A program made the translations under genes and the position numbers. The notes under the pieces are model-generated. The model was not told where the DNA came from. It ran no database searches and worked only from the letters and a program-made list of their open reading frames with translations. From positions 147,341 to 211,340 of the forward strand of contig NZ_FOIT01000002.1 of NCBI RefSeq assembly GCF_900110815.1: a DNA stretch of 64,000 bases, written 5' to 3'. This stretch comes from Aliicoccus persicus (GTDB lineage Bacteria; Bacillota; Bacilli; Staphylococcales; Salinicoccaceae). Shown here one piece after another: positions 40,871 through 49,043 of the stretch; the first letter of the stretch is position 1, and each line of letters opens with the position of its first letter.

Positions 40871-42601
40871 ATGAACAAGTTTGAGAGATTTAGCTCTGAA
40901 CAACAAGTGTTGAAACATCTAGAAGATATTTTAGGTCACGGTGTAAACGAAGAAGATGTCACAATCGTATCGAAGTCGCGTTTAGTAGAGTTGTCTTCAC
41001 GTTATCCTAATGTTACGTACAAGGATTCTGAAGGCGGTATCATGGAAAAAATTTCATCGTTATTTACTGATGAACTTCCTGAAGATAAAGTGCTGAACAG
41101 CCTTGATTTGACGGAAGAGGAACGTGAAACATGTCGTCAGGCAATTGATCAAGAGGATATCATCGTGTTCAATGCTTCTCATGATTTTGATGGTGCATTA
41201 GATGGCGAACATTATGATATGAGTAAAGATGATCATACTGACGGTGTCGTAGACACAGATAAAAAATCAGCAACACTCGCTGGTGCACAGTTTGGTTCGC
41301 ATGATGCTGGTCGCGAGCCGATGTTTAACAACGAAGATGAAGTTGACGAAAATGTTGGGAACGAAGGTACGTTAGATCAAAGAGAAGCATCAGACAATGA
41401 TTTCTTTGACGAACAAAATAAAGTAGATACTGATGAAGGGTCTTTACCAGAGCATAAAACACATCGTTTGAATGATGAAGAATATTTAAGAGAAACTAAA
41501 AATGCTGAAGGACTTAAAACTGGTAACAAAGAAGAAGGCATGGATACTGATAATGAACGCAACAAAGAATTTGCGTTCGGTAAGGACAATCCTCGCGATG
41601 ACGTGAGTGAGCTCGACAAAGATGAAGATGATGTAGACGAGGATGATCGTTTTGATTCAGTGGACAATACCGAAGGATTTAACGAAGAGAACACACAAAA
41701 TCTTGACGATGAATTTGAGACAGAAACTGAGCAAGAACCAGTCAATAATTTTACGGGTGAGAACAACAATACAATAAATGACCATTCTGAACCAGTGGAT
41801 GACATTAATGATGCATTTAATGAAGAGGACCCAAATAATATTGACAATGATTTTGAAAGAGAATTAGATGAAGAACCAATCGAGCGTTTTACAGATCGTG
41901 AGAACAACGATCCTGCCGCTGACTATAATCAGCCGGTAGATGATAATACAGATGTGCTTGGCGAAGATCGTTCAAATGGTCTGGATAATGATTTTAAGAC
42001 AGAACCAGTCGACGAGCCTATCGATGATTTTATCGAAAAAGACAAGAATCCTGATGACGATTATAATCAACCACTAGAAGATCCTGAAGATGATCGTGTT
42101 AGACAAGAAGTGACGAATGATGCCATTCATGAACAGAATCTAGAGAATAAAGGTGTCGCAGAAGATTTCGATAATCAAGCACGCACGGAAGACTCAATTG
42201 ATAATGCAGAAATGAAAGATGAAACAATTGCGCGAGATATTGAGATTGAACGCTCAGGAAATGTTGAGAGACGTACAGTGAATGCAGATCGAGAAAGAAA
42301 TGATTCAGTCGATGCATGGGATATTCCACAAGAAGATAAAGGGCCATACAACAACTTAGATGATGTAGAAGCGCCATCAACTGACGACAAATACGAAGAT
42401 TATCGTGATGAAGACCAAATCCTCAGAGAAGATAAGGATCTCGATGAAGAGGAAGCGTCTAGAGAAGCACTTAATCAATCGAATGATTTAGATTTTGATG
42501 ATGAAGGAAATCGTGAAAAGCGTTCGAATCGATTAGATGACACATTGCGTGCGGATGAGGCGCGTGAAGATGCGTTCGACCACGATAAAGGTCGATTCTA
42601 G
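40871..42601 (+). CDS. General-stress protein with YflT-like N-terminus and long acidic disordered repeats
   Basis: A 576-residue protein. Residues 1-105 resemble the YflT/GsiB-neighbour general-stress domain (QQVLKHLEDILGHGVNEEDV; then a TxEE region). The rest is charged and probably disordered, with about 46-residue repeats around 260-410 (blocks FNEE..NLDDEFE.., FNEED..NIDNDFERE.., LGEDRS..LDNDFKTE.., each ending in a DxxxPVDD or similar tail). No signal peptide. TTTGGAGG lies eight bases before the ATG. Such low-complexity acidic chains may protect against dehydration or osmotic stress in the way hydrophilins do; this is inference. A good terminator follows. Confidence 0.75.
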   Translation: MNKFERFSSEQQVLKHLEDILGHGVNEEDVTIVSKSRLVELSSRYPNVTYKDSEGGIMEKISSLFTDELPEDKVLNSLDLTEEERETCRQAIDQEDIIVFNASHDFDGALDGEHYDMSKDDHTDGVVDTDKKSATLAGAQFGSHDAGREPMFNNEDEVDENVGNEGTLDQREASDNDFFDEQNKVDTDEGSLPEHKTHRLNDEEYLRETKNAEGLKTGNKEEGMDTDNERNKEFAFGKDNPRDDVSELDKDEDDVDEDDRFDSVDNTEGFNEENTQNLDDEFETETEQEPVNNFTGENNNTINDHSEPVDDINDAFNEEDPNNIDNDFERELDEEPIERFTDRENNDPAADYNQPVDDNTDVLGEDRSNGLDNDFKTEPVDEPIDDFIEKDKNPDDDYNQPLEDPEDDRVRQEVTNDAIHEQNLENKGVAEDFDNQARTEDSIDNAEMKDETIARDIEIERSGNVERRTVNADRERNDSVDAWDIPQEDKGPYNNLDDVEAPSTDDKYEDYRDEDQILREDKDLDEEEASREALNQSNDLDFDDEGNREKRSNRLDDTLRADEAREDAFDHDKGRF

Positions 42602-42617
42602 AAAGAATTATAAATCC

Positions 42618-42656
42618 ACCCAAAGGTTGTATATTCATTCAACCTTTGGGTTTTTA
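42618..42656 (+). terminator. Intrinsic terminator after the YflT-type gene
   Basis: ACCCAAAGGTTG pairs with CAACCTTTGGGT over 12 bp, then T's. Confidence 0.87.
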
Positions 42657-42697
42657 TCGTGTTATAATGGGATTATTATGACGAGAGGGTGTATTGA

Positions 42698-43012
42698 ATG
42701 GAAGGCTATGCTGTTTACAGTGGCATCATTGCGAAAGAAGATAAAGGCCACATTATTAGAAAACACTTACTTGAAGTTGCTGAAGAAATGAATGGTATTG
42801 ATGATTGCAAAGCATACATAGTAGGTGTGGATCCAAAAAGTGATGATGCACTATTCGTATATGAAGTGTGGAAAACGAAAGAATCACATGATGCATCGTT
42901 ACAATTGCCAATTTACCAAGTACTTAGAGATGGCGTCCGTCCTCATATACTCACAGTTAGGAATTTCCCGAGCGTGAATTATATTGCGGGTCACGCCAGA
43001 TTTACAGAATAA
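42698..43012 (+). CDS. ABM-domain protein (YgiN-like putative quinol monooxygenase)
   Basis: A 104-residue protein with the dimeric ferredoxin-like antibiotic-biosynthesis-monooxygenase pattern: strand-helix start (YAVYSGIIAKEDKGHIIRKHL), central FVYEVWKTKESHDAS with the conserved E-W/H-x(3)-H stretch, and C-terminal strand. Family members oxidise quinones or degrade haem; activity cannot be assigned here. GAGAGGG precedes the ATG. It is a single gene; a weak CACGT/ACGTG hairpin with T6 follows at about 43021-43049. Confidence 0.82.
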   Translation: MEGYAVYSGIIAKEDKGHIIRKHLLEVAEEMNGIDDCKAYIVGVDPKSDDALFVYEVWKTKESHDASLQLPIYQVLRDGVRPHILTVRNFPSVNYIAGHARFTE

Positions 43013-43104
43013 TAAGTAAAACCAGTCACGTGATTGACGTGGCTTTTTTACTTTTAGATTGAATGGGGTATACAGATTATAGAATATGTTTATGAGGTGA
43101 AGAT

Positions 43105-43707
43105 ATGGCCAGTATTTATGAATTCAAACCAAAATTTCAACAGTTGCTTTTACCCGTTGTGCGCGCACTTCACGAGCGCAATATAACGCCGAACCAAGTG
43201 ACCATTTTTACGTGTATATTGTCGATCATTGTCGGTGTTTTATTTGCCATGAATCATGATTCAACATGGATCTTTGTCCTTATTCCAATCGTTTTATTTA
43301 TTCGCATGGCATTAAATGCTGTGGATGGCGTGTTAGCGAAGCGTTACAACATGAAGTCGGTACGTGGGAAATATTTAAATGAAATTACAGATGTAATTAG
43401 TGATGCTGCACTGTATCTGCCATGGATGTTTATCTTACCGAATGGTGGATGGATTATTTTAGCATTTGTTGTTTTATCTGCCGTGAGTGAAATGACAGGT
43501 ATAATCGCAGAAGTTGTGACGGGGGAACGTCGTTATGATGGCCCGATGGGGAAAAGTGATCGTGCGTTGCTCGTCGGTACATTGAGTGTACTTTTAATAA
43601 TTGGTATACCACCTGAAGGTTTGCTATGGGTTGTTTTCCTACTTGCTTCAGCGGCTATTTTAGTTAATATTTACTTCCGTATGGAACGTGGTGGTGCCAG
43701 ACGATGA
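43105..43707 (+). CDS. CDP-alcohol phosphatidyltransferase (YnbA-like variant)
   Basis: A 200-residue membrane protein with about six helices. The CDP-OH-P motif reads NAVDGVLAKRYNMKSVRG, then KYLNEITDVISD: the first Asp of DxxDG is Asn and the GxxxD position is Asn, while the last two Asp remain. I recall this N-variant as typical of the Escherichia coli YnbA branch and not as random decay. The enzyme would join a CDP-linked lipid to an alcohol head group. It overlaps the CdsA-like gene by four bases (ATGA), followed by PlsC-, YqaA- and TspO-like genes, so a complete acyl-to-headgroup route may be encoded together. GAGGTGA precedes the ATG. Confidence 0.85.
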   Translation: MASIYEFKPKFQQLLLPVVRALHERNITPNQVTIFTCILSIIVGVLFAMNHDSTWIFVLIPIVLFIRMALNAVDGVLAKRYNMKSVRGKYLNEITDVISDAALYLPWMFILPNGGWIILAFVVLSAVSEMTGIIAEVVTGERRYDGPMGKSDRALLVGTLSVLLIIGIPPEGLLWVVFLLASAAILVNIYFRMERGGARR

Positions 43708-44642
43708 ATCTAGGAATATTCTCAGATGATTTGATGTATGTCTTTGTTGGGATTGTCGCTGTGCTCGTTATTGCAACGATTGTTACAGCGGTTTTAAAGC
43801 GTCGCAAGCCAAGTGATGCACTGCACGAAGTAGATTTACGCATTCGCTCTTGGTGGGTGATGTTCATCATCTTTGCAATTGCGATTGTGTTGCATTCAAC
43901 GATTTCTTTAATTTTTATGGCTTTACTATGCTTTCTTGCACTCAAAGAATATTTCTCATTGATTCCATTTAATCGCGCACACCGATTGGTGTTATTTTGG
44001 GCATATTTAGCAATTCCTATTCAGTTTTTATTTATATATTTCGAACAATATGGCATGTTCATTATCTTTATTCCTGTATACATGTTCTTATTGATTCCGA
44101 TTCAAGCAATCTTTGTCGGGGATACAAAAAATTTCCTACAGTCCATTGCTTCTGTCCAGTGGGGCATGATGCTTATGGTGTTTGGTCTATCACACCTGGC
44201 ATTCTCACTCGTCCTTCCTGGTAAGGAAAATGGATTGATCGGCGCAGGACTCGTGCTCTACTTGGTCGTCTTGACACAGGCAAATGATGTTGCACAGTTC
44301 CTATGGGGTAAAATGCTTGGGAAAAAGAAAATTGTGCCAAAAGTATCACCAAATAAAACGTGGGCAGGATTTGTTGGCGGATTGCTGACGACGACGGTGC
44401 TGGCAGTTATTTTAGCACCGCTTTTAACGCCGTTTAGCATCTTAGCAAGTATCATTTCCGGGCTGTACATTGCGCTCATGGGCTTTATTGGTGATGTGAA
44501 TATCTCTGCATTGAAGCGAGATTTAGCGATAAAAGACACATCATCGATTATTCCAGGACACGGTGGTATTTTGGATCGTGTGGATTCTCTCACGTATACT
44601 GCACCGCTATTCTTGCACTTTACACGCTTTTTCTATTTCTAA
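43704..44642 (+). CDS. Phosphatidate cytidylyltransferase (CdsA family, YnbB-like)
   Basis: A 312-residue membrane protein with about eight helices. The CDS signature is complete at the C-terminus: SALKRDLAIKD, then IIPGHGGILDRVDS, preceded by VSPNKTWAGFVGG. It would make CDP-diacylglycerol from phosphatidate and CTP. The pairing with a YnbA-like gene through a 4-bp overlap is the same as ynbA-ynbB in E. coli, where the lipid product is not defined. It is probably not the housekeeping CdsA, whose gene normally sits beside uppS and rseP. Confidence 0.88.
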   Translation: MNLGIFSDDLMYVFVGIVAVLVIATIVTAVLKRRKPSDALHEVDLRIRSWWVMFIIFAIAIVLHSTISLIFMALLCFLALKEYFSLIPFNRAHRLVLFWAYLAIPIQFLFIYFEQYGMFIIFIPVYMFLLIPIQAIFVGDTKNFLQSIASVQWGMMLMVFGLSHLAFSLVLPGKENGLIGAGLVLYLVVLTQANDVAQFLWGKMLGKKKIVPKVSPNKTWAGFVGGLLTTTVLAVILAPLLTPFSILASIISGLYIALMGFIGDVNISALKRDLAIKDTSSIIPGHGGILDRVDSLTYTAPLFLHFTRFFYF

Positions 44643-44659
44643 TTTAGGAGGCGGCATAT

Positions 44660-45286
44660 ATGCGTCGATTTCTATTTTCACTGATTGTACGTCCACTTGT
44701 CTTACTCGTACTCGGCATGAATGCGCGTCATTATGAACGCCTTCCACAAGAAGGACCGTGTGTGATTGTGGCAAACCATAACAGTCACTTGGATACGCTC
44801 GTACTCATGTCATTGTTCAGAGGAAAAAGTTTTGATCAAGTCCGCCCTGTCGCCGCATCGGATTATTTTCTTAAGAATAAGTTTCTTGCATGGTTTTCAA
44901 CGAAAGTAATGAACATTATTCCAATCGAACGGAAGATGACGCGCGACATAAAGGGGTTGTTTGCTCCGATGGTTGATGCGCTTGATGATGGTGGGATTAT
45001 CATCGTATTCCCTGAAGGCTCGCGTGGTGAAGCGGAGAAACTCAGTCGTTATAAGAGTGGCGTCTATTACTTGATGCGTGAACGCCCAGATGTGCCGATT
45101 GTACCCGTATTTTTACATGGATTAGGAAAGGCGTTGCCAAAAGGTTCGTTCTTTTTCATCCCCATTATTGTTGATATATTCATCGGTAATCCATTTAAAT
45201 TTGAGGAAGATAAACGCGCGTTTATGGATGCATTAAATACAAGAATGGATGAGCTGCAACAAGAAGGTCATTTCAAAGAATGGTAG
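44660..45286 (+). CDS. 1-acyl-sn-glycerol-3-phosphate acyltransferase (PlsC family)
   Basis: A 208-residue membrane-associated acyltransferase: motif I NHNSHLDT (H-x4-D, about 38-45), motif III FPEGSRGE (about 118-125), motif IV VPIVPVFLHG. It would transfer an acyl chain to a lysophosphatidate to give phosphatidate, the substrate of the CdsA-like neighbour. AGGAGG precedes the ATG; the gap to the CdsA-like gene is 17 bp, so they share an operon. Confidence 0.88.
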   Translation: MRRFLFSLIVRPLVLLVLGMNARHYERLPQEGPCVIVANHNSHLDTLVLMSLFRGKSFDQVRPVAASDYFLKNKFLAWFSTKVMNIIPIERKMTRDIKGLFAPMVDALDDGGIIIVFPEGSRGEAEKLSRYKSGVYYLMRERPDVPIVPVFLHGLGKALPKGSFFFIPIIVDIFIGNPFKFEEDKRAFMDALNTRMDELQQEGHFKEW

Positions 45287-45293
45287 TGCGAAT

Positions 45294-45833
45294 ATGTTCA
45301 TGGTAATAGCGATTTTTATATGGGGCTTTGCAGAGTCGACACTATTTTTCATTATACCGGATGTGTTGCTCAGCCTGTATGCAATTCAAAAAAATGGGTT
45401 TGTCCGCGTTATTTTAGCGAATTTTATTTGTGTTTTAGGTGCAATTGTTGGTGGTACAATTACGTATAGCCTCAGTGCAGGTGGTACTGATTTGATCAAC
45501 GTATTGATGAACGTTCCTGCAATTCATCCACATATGGTCGAACATGTACATGAACAGTTGTCATCTAATGTGTTCGTCGCACTGATTACCGGACCGTTAT
45601 TCGGTGTCCCCTATAAAATCTTTGCATCCGTGGCACCAGAATATACATCACTCGCTATATTCTTAATGGTGAGTATTCCAGCCCGACTGGCACGTTTTCT
45701 ATTCATATCTATTCTCAGCTATATGCTCAGCCACTATGTCTTTAAACAGTTATCCATGACAGCAAAATACTGTGTGTGGAGTGCTGTATGGTTGATCGGC
45801 TATGGAATTTATTTTTGCATCATAGGATTTTAA
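45294..45833 (+). CDS. YqaA/DedA-type (VTT) membrane protein
   Basis: About 179 residues with four to five hydrophobic helices. FAESTLFFIIPDVLLSL and GPLFGVPYKIFA correspond to the E...P-P-D and F/G..PYK motifs of YqaA/DedA membrane proteins, which include lipid flippases such as UptA/PopT. In this lipid operon a flippase-like role is a reasonable inference. The start is uncertain: ATG 45294 lies eight bases after the PlsC-like stop with only a weak ribosome site, and a longer frame from 45249 overlaps the PlsC gene. Confidence 0.72.
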   Translation: MFMVIAIFIWGFAESTLFFIIPDVLLSLYAIQKNGFVRVILANFICVLGAIVGGTITYSLSAGGTDLINVLMNVPAIHPHMVEHVHEQLSSNVFVALITGPLFGVPYKIFASVAPEYTSLAIFLMVSIPARLARFLFISILSYMLSHYVFKQLSMTAKYCVWSAVWLIGYGIYFCIIGF

Positions 45834-45863
45834 AACTTAATTGACATGGAAGGTGGCAGATAT

Positions 45864-46628
45864 ATGTCAAAGCATAATCGATTACCGGTTTACTACCTCG
45901 CATTATTTATTGTGATGATCATCATCAATTTTATTGCAGGCGGAAATGTTTCAGAGGTAGCAAACAAATACGACACATTGATTCAACCCGCAGGGTATGC
46001 ATTCTCTATTTGGGGTTTAATTTACCTGGGACTTTTCGCATGGATTATTCGCATGCTTGTTGTTAAAAATTCACGCGATAAAATTCAAATCAGTATTCAA
46101 TGGATACCGGCTTTAAATTTCGTACTCAATAGTATTTGGATTATTGTATTTACTCAGGAGTGGTTATTCACTTCAGTCCTTGTCATTTTAACACTGTGGT
46201 TAACAGTCATTTGGATGTATGTTGAAGTGAATAGACATTATGACTATCATTGGTTAGATCGTCTACCATTATCTTTATATCTCGGATGGGTTTCACTGGC
46301 GATGGTCGTCAATGTGTTCACGTGGTTTGATCAGATGGGCGTAACATTCAACGCACCGTTTGATGAAACGCTGGTCACAACGCTGACACTCGGTGTCGTT
46401 GCGATTATCATCGTGTTATTTACGATTAAAACACGCGACTGGATTATCCCACTAGTTGGTTTATGGACTTATATTGCGATAATCGCTCACGGAGATGTCG
46501 CAGATGCTGCAGATACTGCATTTTATGTCGTAATTTTTGCTTCAAACTTTATCTTTGCAATCGCAGCATTTTCAAATGCTTTTGTGAGTAAAGAACGTTA
46601 CCTTGAATATAGAAAATCACTCTTTTAA
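45864..46628 (+). CDS. TspO/MBR-related tryptophan-rich membrane protein
   Basis: A 254-residue protein with about eight predicted helices, including the TspO/MBR features YAFSIWGLIYLGLFAW (about 51-66) and LNFVLNSIWIIVFTQEW, and conserved Trp residues. TspO proteins bind porphyrins and other lipophilic molecules and are linked to stress responses. This longer variety (about 250 residues) is frequent in Firmicutes. GGAAGGTGG, seven bases upstream, selects the ATG at 45864 over that at 45846. It is the last gene of the phospholipid-type operon and is closed by a hairpin. Confidence 0.85.
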   Translation: MSKHNRLPVYYLALFIVMIIINFIAGGNVSEVANKYDTLIQPAGYAFSIWGLIYLGLFAWIIRMLVVKNSRDKIQISIQWIPALNFVLNSIWIIVFTQEWLFTSVLVILTLWLTVIWMYVEVNRHYDYHWLDRLPLSLYLGWVSLAMVVNVFTWFDQMGVTFNAPFDETLVTTLTLGVVAIIIVLFTIKTRDWIIPLVGLWTYIAIIAHGDVADAADTAFYVVIFASNFIFAIAAFSNAFVSKERYLEYRKSLF

Positions 46629-46635
46629 CCATTAA

Positions 46636-46662
46636 AAGCGTCCAAAATTGGACGCTTATTTT
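46636..46662. terminator. Bidirectional terminator after the TspO-like gene
   Basis: AAGCGTCCA and TGGACGCTT make a 9-bp stem, followed by ATTTT; it overlaps the end of the convergent DUF1801 gene. Confidence 0.75.
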
Positions 46663-47123
46663 CTGCTGTTTCGTGTTCGTTCAACGTTTGCTTCATATGT
46701 GTCAATGTAAGTATCAATGTCAAGTTTTCCTACCAGTTCACCGAGCAATTCATATGGGACTTTCTTCGGGTTTGTGAATCGTATACAAGACTTGCCCATG
46801 TTGAGTTTCGTCGTCATATGATTTGGATACTCTGAAACGAACCAGTCATGTAGTTCCTCATCCATATAAACTGGAGATGCATAGACGGCGATGTGTCGTT
46901 TTTGAGCGGCAAAAGCAATGTATCCAAGTGGGAGCGTCGGATCCACATGGTAGCCTTGCGGATATTTCGCAAATGGAACGATGTAACATGGCATGCCATA
47001 GTTGATCGTCAATTCAAATCCGTCTCCAATGTGTGCCTCAAACGTCTCAATCAATTGTTCTATCGCATGTCGCTTATCTTCGTCTTCAATATTATTTACG
47101 TAATCGATTACACCTTGGTCCAT
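46656..47123 (-). CDS. DUF1801 protein
   Basis: A 155-residue soluble protein of the YdhG/DUF1801 family: INYGMPCYIVPF (about 40-51), the central GYIAFAAQKRHIAVYAS and the C-terminal GKSCIRFTNPKKVPYELL. The fold is related to the Fra-type iron-chaperone proteins of Bacillus, but no function is established for this member. Single-gene unit convergent with the TspO-like gene. The spacer 47124-47230 shows nothing else. Confidence 0.82.
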   Translation of the reverse strand: MDQGVIDYVNNIEDEDKRHAIEQLIETFEAHIGDGFELTINYGMPCYIVPFAKYPQGYHVDPTLPLGYIAFAAQKRHIAVYASPVYMDEELHDWFVSEYPNHMTTKLNMGKSCIRFTNPKKVPYELLGELVGKLDIDTYIDTYEANVERTRNSRK

Positions 47124-47230
47124 AGCAATATCCCTTTTATTTTTTAGGGTAATCGGAAAATAGTGTGGAATTTTTTATCTGAACCCCTCTTTTTACTAAT
47201 CCCCCCGTTAACTTAACAAGGATTTACTTT

Positions 47231-47671
47231 TTAACGAATAAAAGCTAAGTCATCATTGGCAAGGGCGTCATTTAACCATTGAGGATGCATTTTCAATAAG
47301 TCTCTTGGTAAACTTTGTTGTTCAAAAAATTGAATTTCTTGTGACTCAGAAGAATTACATCGTAGTTCACCCCCAGTAATTTCAGCAAGAAAACAAGTTG
47401 TTATAAAATGCACTACTCTTCCACTTGGATAAGTAAAAACCTGAGAATCAGGCTCAGAGTACACACCTATAAGCTTTTTAATTCTAATATCTAAATTGGT
47501 TTCCTCTTTTATTTCTCTAATAGCTGCTTCAGAAACTGTTTCCCCTATTTCTATATGTCCTGAAGGAATACCCCAAAGTCCTACATCGGACCTTTTTTGC
47601 AACAAAACTTGGTTCTCCTCATTCAAAATAATAACTGCAACACCAGCTTTCAAATCATCGATCCTTTTCAT
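47231..47671 (-). CDS. NUDIX hydrolase under ykkC-class riboswitch control
   Basis: A 146-residue NUDIX pyrophosphohydrolase. The 23-residue Nudix box starts GHIEIGETVSEAAIREIKEE (about 38 onwards) and keeps the metal-binding REIKEE core. The N-terminal AVIILNEENQVLLQKRSDVG is the MutT/YjhB type, so nucleoside di- or triphosphates or related compounds are the likely substrates. AGGAGG lies nine bases before the ATG. It is transcribed alone through a structured leader at 47694-47846 that ends in a terminator, so ligand binding to that RNA is expected to control it. Confidence 0.88.
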   Translation of the reverse strand: MKRIDDLKAGVAVIILNEENQVLLQKRSDVGLWGIPSGHIEIGETVSEAAIREIKEETNLDIRIKKLIGVYSEPDSQVFTYPSGRVVHFITTCFLAEITGGELRCNSSESQEIQFFEQQSLPRDLLKMHPQWLNDALANDDLAFIR

Positions 47672-47693
47672 ACGATAAATACCTCCTAAATAA

Positions 47694-47846
47694 TAAAAAA
47701 AGAGCCGAAGAGAAAGATTTCAACGCATAACAACTACGCTGAACCTTCCCCCTCGGACCTTTTATGTCAATAGGTGCCTTTTACATATTGTAAAAGATGT
47801 AGCCCTCGGTCACTGACCTACCTAGATAGCGGAACCCTAGCTACAG
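47694..47846 (-). ncRNA. ykkC-class riboswitch (probably subtype 2c) with intrinsic terminator
   Basis: Read on the minus strand: P1 strand TGTAGC, CTAGGGTTCCGC (47829-47841), a GGTC-AGT-GACC hairpin, CGAGGGC, the P1 partner GCTACA, a CTTTTAC/GTAAAAG hairpin, then GAC-ATAAAAG-GTC and CGAGGGGGAAGG. This order (CUAGGGUUCCG, GGUCxGAG, AUAAAAG) is that of ykkC RNAs. CCGAGGGGGAAGG (47744-47756) can instead join a long helix with CTTTCTCTTCGG (47705-47716), followed by T7: a terminator excluding the aptamer. Ligand binding would therefore switch the NUDIX gene on. Subtype 2c (ADP/dADP) is inferred from the NUDIX context. Confidence 0.78.
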
Positions 47847-48039
47847 TTTTCTAGTTCATTTTTATGCTACCACAATTACTTAGAAAATAAAAGATACTCT
47901 TCAACTAGCCTGACCTTAGTTTAGCAAAAATCTACCAGCTATAATGTTTTTCCACACGATAATCCGAATACCCATTTTTTATACTATAGGAAATGTGAGT
48001 TTTTATCTATATCATTTAAATGGGTATAATGCTTCAATT

Positions 48040-48065
48040 GTTTAGAATCGTGTAATAGTGGGAAT
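48040..48065 (+). promoter_or_regulatory. SigB promoter of csbD
   Basis: GTTTAG (48040-48045), 14 bp, GGGAAT (48060-48065): near-consensus SigB promoter 36 bp before the CsbD start. Confidence 0.8.
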
Positions 48066-48101
48066 AATTTGAGTACAACAAATCTTTTATGAGGTGATAC
48101 C

Positions 48102-48299
48102 ATGAGTGAATTAGAAGGTAAGAAAGATCAATTAAAAGGTAACGTGAAAGAGACAGTAGGTAACGCGACGGGCGATAAAGAAGTAGAAAAAGAAGGTAAG
48201 AAAGACAAGTTAGTTGGTAAAGCGAAAGAATTTGTCGATGATACAGGTAAGAAAGCAAACGATGCAATCGACGATATTTCGAAAAAATTTGGTAAATAA
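48102..48299 (+). CDS. CsbD-family general stress protein
   Basis: A 65-residue hydrophilic, Lys/Glu-rich protein with two repeats of the CsbD pattern ([36 protein letters not shown]). CsbD proteins are among the most strongly SigB-induced proteins of Bacillus and Staphylococcus; molecular function is unknown. A SigB promoter is visible upstream and TGAGGTGA precedes the ATG. In S. aureus csbD sits next to asp23; here it is 13 kb away. Confidence 0.88.
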   Translation: MSELEGKKDQLKGNVKETVGNATGDKEVEKEGKKDKLVGKAKEFVDDTGKKANDAIDDISKKFGK

Positions 48300-48313
48300 T
48301 TAATAATTAACGA

Positions 48314-48341
48314 CAGGCGCCAGCGATGGTGCTTGTTTTTT
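48314..48341 (+). terminator. Intrinsic terminator after csbD
   Basis: CAGGCGCCA with TGGTGCTTG (9 bp including two G-T pairs, GCGA loop) followed by T6. Confidence 0.82.
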
Positions 48342-48404
48342 ATAGCATAAGAAGAAGAACGTACATGTTAAAGTGGTATAGTTGATATAAACGGGGGAAT
48401 ACAT

Positions 48405-49043
48405 ATGAAAATTTTAGTAACAGGTTTTGAACCTTTCGGAGATCAAGCGATTAACCCATCGTGGTTAGCAGTGAATGGTCTGCCAAGTGAAATCAATAGT
48501 GCCTCAATCGAAGTAATGCAAATTCCGACAGCGTTTCACCGCTCGATGGATAAAATTCAAGAAAAATTAGAGACAGAACACTACGATGTCGTGCTTGCGG
48601 TTGGCCAGGCGGGCGGGCGTCCGGCAGTGACACCAGAACGTGTTGGGATTAATATCGATGATGCGAGTATCCCGGACAATCTTGGTAATCAACCCATCGA
48701 TGCGACGATATTTGAAGACGGTAAGCGTGCATATTTTTCTAACTTACCTGTAAAGCGCATGGTCGAAGCGCTTCGTGAAGTGGATATACCAGCGAGCCTT
48801 TCAAATAGTGCGGGTACTTACGTGTGTAACCATGTGCTCTACAGTCTCGGTTACTTACAAGAAAAAAAATATCCAAACTTAAAGTTTGGTTTTATTCACG
48901 TTCCGTTTATTCACGATCAAGTCGAAGACAATAAATATCCGTCACTTTCACTGCATGAACTTGTGATTGGTTTGAAAGCAATCATTCAAGTCATTACAAT
49001 TCATGAGACGGATGTAAAAAGTGAGCTCGGTCAGACACATTAG
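48405..49043 (+). CDS. pcp: Pyroglutamyl-peptidase I
   Basis: A 212-residue cysteine peptidase (family C15) that removes N-terminal pyroglutamate in the cytoplasm. Start MKILVTGFEPFGDQAINPSW is diagnostic. The catalytic Glu is in TPERVGIN (about 78), Cys in GTYVCNH (about 144) and His in FIHVPF (about 166). GGGGGA precedes the ATG. Its 3' end overlaps the convergent threonine dehydratase gene by four bases, without a terminator between them. Confidence 0.93.
   Translation: MKILVTGFEPFGDQAINPSWLAVNGLPSEINSASIEVMQIPTAFHRSMDKIQEKLETEHYDVVLAVGQAGGRPAVTPERVGINIDDASIPDNLGNQPIDATIFEDGKRAYFSNLPVKRMVEALREVDIPASLSNSAGTYVCNHVLYSLGYLQEKKYPNLKFGFIHVPFIHDQVEDNKYPSLSLHELVIGLKAIIQVITIHETDVKSELGQTH

Noticed and set aside
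47672..47880. T-box or S-box leader for the NUDIX gene
   Set aside because: No specifier loop, T-box sequence or SAM aptamer core; conserved blocks fit ykkC RNA.
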